A stretch of DNA of 64,000 nt from JBCCMQ01 sp039026235. GTDB lineage: Bacteria > Pseudomonadota > Alphaproteobacteria > Rhodobacterales > Rhodobacteraceae. Shown here piece by piece: positions 56,640-64,000 of this stretch (position 1 is the first letter of the stretch; each line of letters begins with the position of its first letter). Where the stretch lies: positions 62,001-126,000 of the forward strand of contig JBCCMQ010000006.1 in the NCBI GenBank assembly GCA_039026235.1. The letters are read 5' to 3'. Below the pieces are notes generated by a model that was given only the letters and a program-made list of their open reading frames with translations, had not been told where the DNA came from and did not search any database. A program made the position numbers and the translations under genes.

Positions 56640-59600
56640 TCACTCTCCGGGGACGGGGCTTTCCGTCTCTTCGGCCGGTGGCGCGCCGTGGATCCGTTCG
56701 CGAAACCACTGGGCGGCGACGTAGAGCGATGGAATGACGAAGATCCCCACCAGCGCGGCGGCGATCATTCCCGCAAAAACCGGCGTGCCCACGCCCCGTC
56801 GCGCCAGTTCCGATGCGCCTTCGGCTGTCACCAGGGGATAGAGACCCGCGATAAAGGAAAGTGATGTCATCATCACCGCCCGGAAGCGCGCGACCGCGCC
56901 CTTGATGGCGGCCTCGGCAATGGCCATGCCCTGTTCGCGGCGCTCCATGGCAAATTCGACGATCAGAATGGCGTTCTTGGCCGCCAGAGCGATCAGCACC
57001 ACAAGCCCGACTTGAGCGTAAAGATTGTTGTCGAGCCCGGCAAACCTGAGCCCCAGCATGGCCCCGGTGACCGCGAAGCTGACGGATAGAAGCACCGCGA
57101 CGGGAATGGTCCAGCTTTCATAAAGCGCCACCAGGAAGAGGTAGGCAAAAAGCACCGCCAGCGCGAGCACGATCTGTGTGGTTCCGGCAGCCTCTTTTTC
57201 CTGGGCGGCGGTGCCGGTCCATTCATAGCCGTAGCCGTCGGGCAGGTTCACCTCGGCCAATTCTTCGACGGCGGCAATGGCATCGCCCGACGAATAGCCG
57301 GGGGCAGGACCACCGGCGATGGTCACGCTTCGGTAGTTGTTGTACCTGACAAGACCCTGGGGCCCCAGCCGAAGCTCGGGCGAGACGACCGCCCGGACCG
57401 GTACGAGTTCGCCCGCGTTGTTCCGGACGTGCAGGCGGCTGATGTCTTCGACCTTGTTCCGGAACGGCTCATCAGCCTCGATGTTGACCTGCCAGGTGCG
57501 CCCAAAGAGGTTGATGTCATTCACATAGTACCCGCCGAGATTGGCCTGCAGCACAAGAAACAGGCTGTCGAGGCTCACGCCAAGCGTCTGCAGCTTTTCG
57601 CGGTCGATGTTCAGGAACAGCTGCGGCGTGCTGGCGTTGAACGTGGTGTAGACGCCGGACAGGCGGTCATCGGCGTTCGATGTTCCTACGAAGCCGAAGG
57701 CGCTGGCGCCCAGTTCGATCGGGTCACCACCCTGCAAATCCAGAAGCTGGAATTCAAAGCCTGCCCCGGTGCCCAGTCCGATGATCGGCGGCAGGTTGAA
57801 CGGGATGCCGATGGCCTGCGGCAACGCGTAAAGCTGTGCCCGGGCATTGGCGATGGCGGTATCGACCGACAGCGCAGGGTCGGTCCGGTCCTCGAAGGGT
57901 TCCATCATCGCCACGGCAAAGCCGCCGTTGGATTTTGCCAGCCCATCAAGGAAGCTGAACCCGGACACGGTCGAGACATCGGCCACGCCGGGCACATTGG
58001 CCAGGATCTGGCCCACCTGATCCATCACAACCTCCGTCCGGTTGAGCGATGCGCCTTCCGGCAAAACCACTTCGGTGAAGAAGACGCCCTGATCTTCCGT
58101 GGGCAGGAAGCCCGAAGGCGTGGTGCTCATCAGCCAGCCGCTGGAGGCCATGGCGGCACCGACCAGCGCGATGCCCAGGACCGCCCGGCGCGTGATGATG
58201 GCGACGATACTGCCATAGCCGTCCCGAAGCTTGTCGATCTGCCGCGACACCCAGGCCAGCGGGCCCTTCTTTTCGCCGTGTTCCCGCTTGAGCAGGAGGG
58301 CGCAGAGCGCCGGGCTGAGCGTCAGCGCGTTGACGGCGGAGATCAGCATCGAGAAGGACACGGCGACCGCGAACTGCTGGAACATCGTGCCGGTGATCCC
58401 CGGAATGAAGGCCGTGGGCACGAAGACCGACAAAAGAACCAGGGTTATCGCGATGATCGGCGCCGTGATCTCTTTCATTGCCTCGGCGGTGGCTTCGGCC
58501 ACGGTCAGCTCAGGCCGTTCCGCCAACAGTTTTTCGACGTTCTCAATCACCACAATCGCGTCATCGACCACGATGCCGATGGCCAGGACCAGCGCGAGCA
58601 TGGACACCGTATTCAGTGACAGGCCCAGCGCCATCATGAAACTGAGTGCACCGATCAGCGATACCGGAACGGCGATCACCGGGATCAGGGTCATACGGAA
58701 GCTGCCGAGGAACAGGTAAACCACAAGGATCACAAGAATGAAGGCCTCGCCCAGGGTCTTCAGCACCTCTTCGATACTGGCCTCGACAAAGGTGACGGTG
58801 CTGTAGGGGATCGACCACTGCACGCCTTCGGGGAAGCTGGCCTCGAGCCGTTCAAGCTGACCTTCGATGGCGTTGGCCGTCTCAAGGGCATTGGCCCCGG
58901 GCGCGAGATAGACACCGATCATGGCCACGGGGTCGCCGTTGAATTTGGCGGCGCTGTCCGAGGACTTTGCCCCAAGTTCCACCCGGGCCACATCGCGGAT
59001 GCGGACCAATCCGCCGTCGGCGGTGGCGCGGATCACGATGTCTTCGAATTCATCCACGGTCGAAAGGCGGCCCTGCGTAGACAGCGTCAGCTGGAACGAC
59101 GGATCTTCGGACAGGGGCTGGGCACCGATCCGGCCCACGGCGGCCTGGGTGTTCTGCGACTGGATGGCGGCGATGATGTCGTCGGGCGCCATTTCGAGCT
59201 GGGTCATCCGGTCGACATCCATCCAGATGCGCATCGAATAATCCTTGGCCCCGAACATCGACGCGTCGCCGACCCCGATGGTGCGCTTCACACTGTCGAG
59301 TACGTTGATCGTGGCAAAGTTCGACAAGAACAGCTGGTCATGGGTCGGATCGTCGGACGTGATGGTTATGATCATCAACAGCGCCGAGGATTTCTTTTTC
59401 GTGCTGATGCCCGCGCGGGTCACCTCTGTGGGCAGGGCGCTTTCGGCCAGGCTCACCCGGTTCTGCACGTTGACCGTGTTCAGGTCGGGATCGGTGCCCG
59501 CGGCAAAGGTGACGCTGAGGTTGTAGGACCCGTCCGCGCCGCTGGTCGATTTCATGTAAAGCATATCACTGACGCCGACGACCTGCTGTTCAATCGGCTG

Positions 59601-59789
59601 GGCGACGGTCGCTTCGACCACATCGGCGCTGGCGCCCGGGTAGAAGGCCGAAACCGAGACCTGCGGCGGCACCACGTCGGGCAGCTGTTCCACCGCCATA
59701 CGGGTCATCGAGATGGCCCCGGCCAGGGTCAGGACGATTGAGATGACCAGCGCCAGGCGCGGGCGCGAGATGAAGAGCTGACTGATCAT
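56640..59789 (-). CDS. RND efflux inner-membrane transporter (AcrB-type)
   Basis: 1049-aa protein of the hydrophobe/amphiphile efflux family with 12 helices and two large periplasmic loops. The proton relay is present: D-D in G-I-V-V-D-D-A-I-V-V-I-E-N (TM4) and the Lys in L-A-A-K-N-A-I-L-I-V-E (TM10). It overlaps the fusion-protein gene by 4 bp. No outer-membrane TolC-type gene is adjacent, so it must use one encoded elsewhere. The substrate is unknown. Confidence 0.95.
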   Translation of the reverse strand: MISQLFISRPRLALVISIVLTLAGAISMTRMAVEQLPDVVPPQVSVSAFYPGASADVVEATVAQPIEQQVVGVSDMLYMKSTSGADGSYNLSVTFAAGTDPDLNTVNVQNRVSLAESALPTEVTRAGISTKKKSSALLMIITITSDDPTHDQLFLSNFATINVLDSVKRTIGVGDASMFGAKDYSMRIWMDVDRMTQLEMAPDDIIAAIQSQNTQAAVGRIGAQPLSEDPSFQLTLSTQGRLSTVDEFEDIVIRATADGGLVRIRDVARVELGAKSSDSAAKFNGDPVAMIGVYLAPGANALETANAIEGQLERLEASFPEGVQWSIPYSTVTFVEASIEEVLKTLGEAFILVILVVYLFLGSFRMTLIPVIAVPVSLIGALSFMMALGLSLNTVSMLALVLAIGIVVDDAIVVIENVEKLLAERPELTVAEATAEAMKEITAPIIAITLVLLSVFVPTAFIPGITGTMFQQFAVAVSFSMLISAVNALTLSPALCALLLKREHGEKKGPLAWVSRQIDKLRDGYGSIVAIITRRAVLGIALVGAAMASSGWLMSTTPSGFLPTEDQGVFFTEVVLPEGASLNRTEVVMDQVGQILANVPGVADVSTVSGFSFLDGLAKSNGGFAVAMMEPFEDRTDPALSVDTAIANARAQLYALPQAIGIPFNLPPIIGLGTGAGFEFQLLDLQGGDPIELGASAFGFVGTSNADDRLSGVYTTFNASTPQLFLNIDREKLQTLGVSLDSLFLVLQANLGGYYVNDINLFGRTWQVNIEADEPFRNKVEDISRLHVRNNAGELVPVRAVVSPELRLGPQGLVRYNNYRSVTIAGGPAPGYSSGDAIAAVEELAEVNLPDGYGYEWTGTAAQEKEAAGTTQIVLALAVLFAYLFLVALYESWTIPVAVLLSVSFAVTGAMLGLRFAGLDNNLYAQVGLVVLIALAAKNAILIVEFAMERREQGMAIAEAAIKGAVARFRAVMMTSLSFIAGLYPLVTAEGASELARRGVGTPVFAGMIAAALVGIFVIPSLYVAAQWFRERIHGAPPAEETESPVPGE

Positions 59790-60901
59790 TGACCGACAGC
59801 TCCGGCCTCGGTCACCTGCACCGGCTGGCCGGCGCGTACCTTCTGGATACCGTCAACAATGACCATATCGCCTTCGCTAAGGCCGCTGGCCACAGCGACC
59901 AGGGTGCCGGTCGTGCGCGCAATCTCGATCGGTGTCTTCTGGGCGGTACCGTCGGCGGCGACCGTAAAGACAAAGTACCCGGCCTGTTCCCGCTGCATGG
60001 CCTGGATTGGAAACGTCAGGCTGGCGGCACGGCCATCGGCAATCAGCTCAATCGTCACCAGTTGCCCGTCCCTGAGAAGACCGTCGCCATTGGCGAATGA
60101 GGCGCGCAGCAGGATCGTGTCGGTGCCGGTCTGAACCACGGTGTCCACCACCTCGACAGTGCCGGTTTCCGCGTATAGGTCGCCGTTGGCGAGCGTGATC
60201 TGCGCCTCGGGCGACATCCCTTCACGGCCTTCGGCCTGCCGGCGTTTTCGCACGTCCAGCAACACGGCCTCGGGCACCGGGAAGGTCACATAGATCGGAT
60301 CGATGCTGGAGAGCGACACCAGCGGACCGGTCTCGGCACCGACAAAGGCGCCCACGTCGATGTCGGTCAGACCCACCCGGCCGTCGAAGGGCGCCGCGAT
60401 CTTGGTGTAGGAAAGATCCAGTTCCGCGTTCTTGAGCGCACCCTGAAGTTGCAGGATCTGGCCGTCGATCTTGCCGGATTCGGCCTGGGCCTGCTGTACG
60501 GCCACCTCGGCCACGACATCGCGGTCGAGCAGGTCCGTCTGGCGGTCGAGCTCGATCCGGGCAAGGGTGCGTTCGGCTTCTGCGGAAGCGATCTGACCCT
60601 CGATCTGCTGGACGGCCGCATCATAGGCGTCCGGCTCAATTTCAAAGAGGATATCCCCCGCCTTGACCGACTGACCTTCGTCAAACCCTATGCTGTCGAT
60701 GAACCCGGCCACGCGGGCCAGAACATCCACGTGCTGGATTGCCTCGACCCGTCCCGTGAAGGTGGCGCTTTGGGTCAGCGTCTGGGACGTGACCGGTGCA
60801 ACCGTGACCGTGGGCGGCGGTGTGTTCTGCTGTGCGGAGCCCGCGACCGGAGACAGGACCGCGACCAGAACAGGAAGGACGAGGGTTCGAAGCTGCACCA
60901 T
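59786..60901 (-). CDS. RND efflux periplasmic adaptor (AcrA-type)
   Basis: 371-aa membrane fusion protein. A signal peptide (M-V-Q-L-R-T-L-V-L-P-V-L-V-A-V-L) ends near G-S-A-Q-Q, without a lipobox Cys, so the protein is probably soluble rather than lipid-anchored. The biotinyl-lipoyl half-motif R-V-A-G-F-I-D-S-I-G-F-D-E-G-Q-S-V and the matching I-A-A-P-F-D-G-R-V-G flank an alpha-hairpin. ATG 60901 follows AAAGGCG. First gene of the pump operon. Confidence 0.93.
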   Translation of the reverse strand: MVQLRTLVLPVLVAVLSPVAGSAQQNTPPPTVTVAPVTSQTLTQSATFTGRVEAIQHVDVLARVAGFIDSIGFDEGQSVKAGDILFEIEPDAYDAAVQQIEGQIASAEAERTLARIELDRQTDLLDRDVVAEVAVQQAQAESGKIDGQILQLQGALKNAELDLSYTKIAAPFDGRVGLTDIDVGAFVGAETGPLVSLSSIDPIYVTFPVPEAVLLDVRKRRQAEGREGMSPEAQITLANGDLYAETGTVEVVDTVVQTGTDTILLRASFANGDGLLRDGQLVTIELIADGRAASLTFPIQAMQREQAGYFVFTVAADGTAQKTPIEIARTTGTLVAVASGLSEGDMVIVDGIQKVRAGQPVQVTEAGAVGQ

Positions 60902-61106
60902 GGGATCGCCTTTGAAGTGTTTTTCACCGGCACCTTTACACAGCCAAAAGATCCGCGAAACAGGCAATTCCGACCGAGATTTACCACGCGGACCCGGTCA
61001 CGCGTGGGTGCTTGGGCCACCGGTGCAAAGGCTTCTTAAGCTTCCGGTCGACACTGACCCAAATTTCGACCAACACTTTGTCCAAAAACACCCGGTGGAG
61101 ACGAAA

Positions 61107-62504
61107 ATGACCGACAGCGATGACACGTCTGAGAAAACCTGTGGTGACGACAGCGTATACGGATCGGACTATCTATCGGCGCCCCTTGCCGCGCGCGGCT
61201 TTCCGGGCGGCGAGAACGACCCCCGAAAGGTCTATGCCGCCATTCGTGACGAGCTGATGCTTGACGGCAATGCCCGCCAGAACCTCGCCACCTTTTGTCA
61301 GACCTATGAAGAGCCCGAGGTGCATCAGTTGATGGACGGCTGCATCGACAAGAACATGGTTGATAAGGACGAATATCCGCAAACCGCCGAGATCGAGATG
61401 CGCTGTGTGCGGATGCTGGCCGACCTCTGGCACGCGCCTTACGCCGAAGAGGGCACCGGGTGTTCGACGACCGGCTCAAGCGAGGCCGCGATGCTGGGCG
61501 GGCTGGCCATGAAAAGGCGCTGGGAGGCGCGACGCCGCGCCGCGGGCAAACCGACCGACAAGCCCAATCTGATCACCGGGCCTGTGCAGATCTGCTGGCA
61601 CAAGTTCACCCGCTACTGGGACGTCGAGCATCGCGAGATCCCGATGGAGGACGGGCGGCTTTTGATGACACCCGAAGAGGTGCTGGCGCGCTGCGATGAC
61701 AAAACCATCGGTGTGGTGCCGACGCTGGGTGTAACATTCACCGGACACTACGAGCCGGTCGAAGCGGTGGCCGCGGCGCTGGACGGGCTTCAGGCAAAAA
61801 CAGGTCTTGATGTTCCGATCCACGTCGATGGGGCGTCGGGTGGCTTTCTGGCGCCCTTTTGCGCGCCCGAGATCACCTGGGATTTCCGGCTGCCACGCGT
61901 GAAATCGATCAATGCCTCGGGCCACAAATTCGGCCTGGCCCCACTTGGCGTCGGCTGGATCATGTGGCGCGAGGCTGCGGATTTGCCCGATGATCTGGTG
62001 TTCTGGGTGAACTATCTGGGCGGAAACATGCGCGACATCGCCCTGAACTTTTCGCGCCCGGGCGGCCAGGTGGCCTGCCAGTACTACAACTTCCTGAGGC
62101 TAGGGCGCGACGGCTACGCCAAGGTCCACGGCGCCTGCTATGACACGGCGCGCGCGCTGGCGGAAGCGATCGCGGCGCTAGGGCCCTTCGAGGTTCTGTT
62201 CGATGGCGATCCGTCTTCGGGCATCCCGGCCCTGTGCTGGAAGCTGAAGCCGGGCGTCGATCCCGGTTTCAACCTTTTCGATCTGGCGGACCGGCTGCGG
62301 GTCTACGGCTGGCAGGTGCCGGCCTATGCGCTGCCGGCAAATTGCCAGTCGACCGCGATCCAGCGCATTCTGGTGCGCCAGGGTGTCAGCCGGGATCTGG
62401 CCAGCCTGCTGATCCGCGACATGCAAAAAGCCATGGACCATCTTGAACAGCACCAGGCCGGACCATCGCTGGACGCCCGCGCGGCGTCCTGCTTTCACCA
62501 CTGA
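61107..62504 (+). CDS. gadB: glutamate decarboxylase
   Basis: 465-aa PLP enzyme converting glutamate to GABA with proton consumption. The PLP lysine is K274 in S-G-H-K-F-G-L-A-P-L-G-V-G-W. H-V-D-G-A-S-G-G-F and G-S-S-E-A-A-M-L-G are also typical. The length is that of bacterial GadB. ATG 61107 has GGAGACG in front. It is divergent from the RND pump and followed directly by a YrhK-like membrane protein. No GABA antiporter gadC is next to it, so an acid-resistance system would need one elsewhere. Confidence 0.95.
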   Translation: MTDSDDTSEKTCGDDSVYGSDYLSAPLAARGFPGGENDPRKVYAAIRDELMLDGNARQNLATFCQTYEEPEVHQLMDGCIDKNMVDKDEYPQTAEIEMRCVRMLADLWHAPYAEEGTGCSTTGSSEAAMLGGLAMKRRWEARRRAAGKPTDKPNLITGPVQICWHKFTRYWDVEHREIPMEDGRLLMTPEEVLARCDDKTIGVVPTLGVTFTGHYEPVEAVAAALDGLQAKTGLDVPIHVDGASGGFLAPFCAPEITWDFRLPRVKSINASGHKFGLAPLGVGWIMWREAADLPDDLVFWVNYLGGNMRDIALNFSRPGGQVACQYYNFLRLGRDGYAKVHGACYDTARALAEAIAALGPFEVLFDGDPSSGIPALCWKLKPGVDPGFNLFDLADRLRVYGWQVPAYALPANCQSTAIQRILVRQGVSRDLASLLIRDMQKAMDHLEQHQAGPSLDARAASCFHH

Positions 62505-63346
62505 TGACAGACACTGGCGCGGCGCCCGAAGCCATCACGTCCAGGGGCCCCGGCCCGTTTGTAACCGAGCGGCACTATCAGTTTCAGGGCCGCCGCCATG
62601 TCTGGCGGTCCCGTGACCACAGGCGGGGCCTGCGCCGTGCCTTTCGTCCCGGTGGCATGCCGGAATGGCGCCCGGAGGTTCTGAACACGTGGATCGGTCT
62701 GGGCTTTGCCCTGGGCTCTGCCCTGTTCATCACTGGCTCGGTGCTGGCGCTTGGCCCGTCGCTTGCCGCGGCATTGGGGCTGAGCACGTTCCAGGTCAAC
62801 GCGGTCTTCTTCATCGGGTCGATCTTTTTCACGGCCGCCGCCTATCTGCAGCTTTACCAGGCGGCCAACGCGCCAGACGTGGCGGCGGCACGTCCCGCCC
62901 CTGCCCGGCCTGCACTTATCGGATGGCTGCCCCATGAGATCGGCTGGCTCAGTTCCTTCATGCAGTTCTGTGGCACGGTTCTGTTCAACATCAGCACCTT
63001 GGCCGCGCTTTGGGTGTCGGGCAGCTGGCTGCGAGAGGATCTGACAATCTGGATACCCGACATTTTCGGGTCCATTCTGTTCCTCCTGTCCGGCTATCTG
63101 GCCTTTGCCGAGACGGCCCACGCCTTTTTCGCATGGCAGCCCAGTCGGCTTTCCTGGTGGGTGGTGGCGGTGAACCTTGCCGGGTGCGTGGCCTTCATGG
63201 TTTCGGCCATCTATGCATTCGTGCCCAGTGGCGGCGCGTCACCCGACATGGCGGCCAGGGCGGTGCTTTGGACCCTTTACGGCGCCAACTGCTTTTTGAT
63301 TGGCGCAGTGCTGCAGCTTTTCGAGGAGACATTCGAGCAGCCCTAG
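62504..63346 (+). CDS. YrhK-like multi-pass membrane protein
   Basis: 280-aa protein with a soluble, basic N-terminal part (R-R-H-V-W-R-S-R-D-H-R-R-G) and about six to seven helices (for example F-I-T-G-S-V-L-A-L-G, F-F-I-G-S-I-F-F-T-A-A-A-Y-L-Q-L and G-S-I-L-F-L-L-S-G-Y-L-A-F). The repeating G-S-x-x-F helix-pair pattern resembles YrhK domains. Its start overlaps the gadB stop (TGATG), so it is coupled to glutamate decarboxylase. A role in glutamate/GABA exchange is possible but unproven. Confidence 0.75.
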   Translation: MTDTGAAPEAITSRGPGPFVTERHYQFQGRRHVWRSRDHRRGLRRAFRPGGMPEWRPEVLNTWIGLGFALGSALFITGSVLALGPSLAAALGLSTFQVNAVFFIGSIFFTAAAYLQLYQAANAPDVAAARPAPARPALIGWLPHEIGWLSSFMQFCGTVLFNISTLAALWVSGSWLREDLTIWIPDIFGSILFLLSGYLAFAETAHAFFAWQPSRLSWWVVAVNLAGCVAFMVSAIYAFVPSGGASPDMAARAVLWTLYGANCFLIGAVLQLFEETFEQP

Positions 63347-63412
63347 GCCACCGTGGCCGTCCCGGGGCTGTCCCGTGGTTATCCCGGGGCCGTGTGCCAT
63401 GGAGGACGGTGG

Positions 63413-64000
63413 TTAGCCGCCGCCCGCTGCCATCGGGGCCGGTCGGTGGACCGCGACGCCAGCCATCACCAGCGCCACGCCAAGGATGTCCATGGCCGTG
63501 GGGATCTGGCGAAGGACGACAAGCCCGATGACTGTCGCGGTCGCCGGCAGAAGCGCCAAAAGCAAGGCGAAACTGGCCCGTGGCAGGCGCGCCATGGCCA
63601 GCTGATCGCAAACGTACGGAATGACCGACGAACAGATCCCGACGCCAATCCCCGCCAGCACCAGCATCGGCGCACCGAAAGCCCCCACGGCCTGAACGAA
63701 GCCAATGGGCATCACGAAGACGAAGGCCACGGTCATGGCGGCGCCCAGCCGCTCGACACCGCCGCCTGCGTTGCCTTGCGAAATCCGGTGGCCCAGGACG
63801 ATGTAGACGACGAAGAGTGCCCCGTTGAGCACGGCCCAGAACAGACCCAAGAGGTCGGTCCTGCGCACCGACGCCTCGACCGCAAGAAGCGATGGCAGAT
63901 CGATCAGAAGACCGACGCCCAGAAGGGTCACGCCCAAGGCCAGCAAATTCCGCAGGGTTCGCAGACCCCAGAGCGCGATGCCAATGGTGCCGACGAACTC
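63413..64000 (-). CDS. EamA/DMT-family permease, C-terminal part
   Basis: The gene enters from the right edge: 196 codons without a start, reading E-F-V-G-T-I-G-I-A-L-W-G-L at 64000 and ending P-M-A-A-G-G-G. About five to six helices with G-V-G-I-C-S-S-V-I-P-Y-V and L-L-P-A-T-A-T-V-I-G are typical of the second EamA repeat of RhtA-like exporters. The substrate is unknown. Convergent with the YrhK-like gene. Confidence 0.88.
   Translation of the reverse strand, partial: EFVGTIGIALWGLRTLRNLLALGVTLLGVGLLIDLPSLLAVEASVRRTDLLGLFWAVLNGALFVVYIVLGHRISQGNAGGGVERLGAAMTVAFVFVMPIGFVQAVGAFGAPMLVLAGIGVGICSSVIPYVCDQLAMARLPRASFALLLALLPATATVIGLVVLRQIPTAMDILGVALVMAGVAVHRPAPMAAGGG

Noticed and set aside
63346..63358. 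Palindrome GGCCACCGTGGCC after the YrhK-like gene
   Set aside because: It could be a terminator stem, but the arms are short and there is no T-run on either strand.

Overview
The window comes from a GC-rich alphaproteobacterium, most likely a member of the Rhodobacteraceae (Roseobacter group). The evidence is the gene content and order: a nuo operon studded with small accessory genes and running on into birA, coaX and rnj, a DUF5337 protein next to nuoF, the tatABC and surE-pcm-nlpD clusters, and pqiA-radA-cvpA-purF. No rRNA, tRNA, CRISPR array or intact insertion sequence was seen.

Layout. 1-270: 5' end of a sulfotransferase gene running off the left edge. 569-6919 (+): a PqiA-like membrane protein, radA, cvpA, purF, a VOC protein, a degenerate SDR, a MarR regulator and, behind two operator-like inverted repeats, a methyltransferase. 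7117-11662 (+): a guanidine-I riboswitch followed by a three-gene ABC importer, a guanidine hydrolase of the ureohydrolase superfamily and a His-rich small protein of unknown family. 11778-16176: surE, pcm and a degenerate NlpD (+), a monohaem c-type protein (-), and a YceI-OmpA fusion (+). 16169-18612 (-): tatA, tatB, tatC and a DUF815 ATPase. 18841-27565: a monooxygenase-like secreted protein with its WYL regulator, a membrane protein, an orphan ABC ATPase, an unknown protein, prfC, a DEAD-box helicase and a VOC protein.

27577-53047 (-): the complex I locus. In transcription order it reads nuoB, nuoC, a 58-aa membrane protein, an NTF2-like protein, nuoD, four unknown genes, nuoE with a helix-hairpin-helix tail, a 69-aa membrane protein, a membrane/HhH protein, DUF5337, nuoF and two tiny membrane proteins. 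A 3-kb insertion follows, holding a transposase remnant and plus-strand genes. The locus resumes with nuoG, nuoH, nuoI, a carboxymuconolactone-decarboxylase-like gene, nuoJ, an unrelated secreted ORFan, nuoK, nuoL, nuoM, nuoN, birA, coaX and rnj. nuoA is not present. 53172-64000: a TetR regulator, a Tat-exported SDR, a DUF4259 protein, a Tat-exported MsrB-like protein, an RND efflux pair, glutamate decarboxylase with a YrhK-like membrane protein, and the end of a DMT permease.

How the genes work together. The clearest physiological unit is guanidine-sensing RNA, guanidine uptake and guanidine hydrolysis (nitrogen release) in one transcription unit. The second is the respiratory complex I operon, whose non-subunit genes are candidates for assembly or regulatory roles. 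tatABC lies in the same window as two proteins with twin-arginine signals. Functions come from family motifs read by eye; no database search was run.
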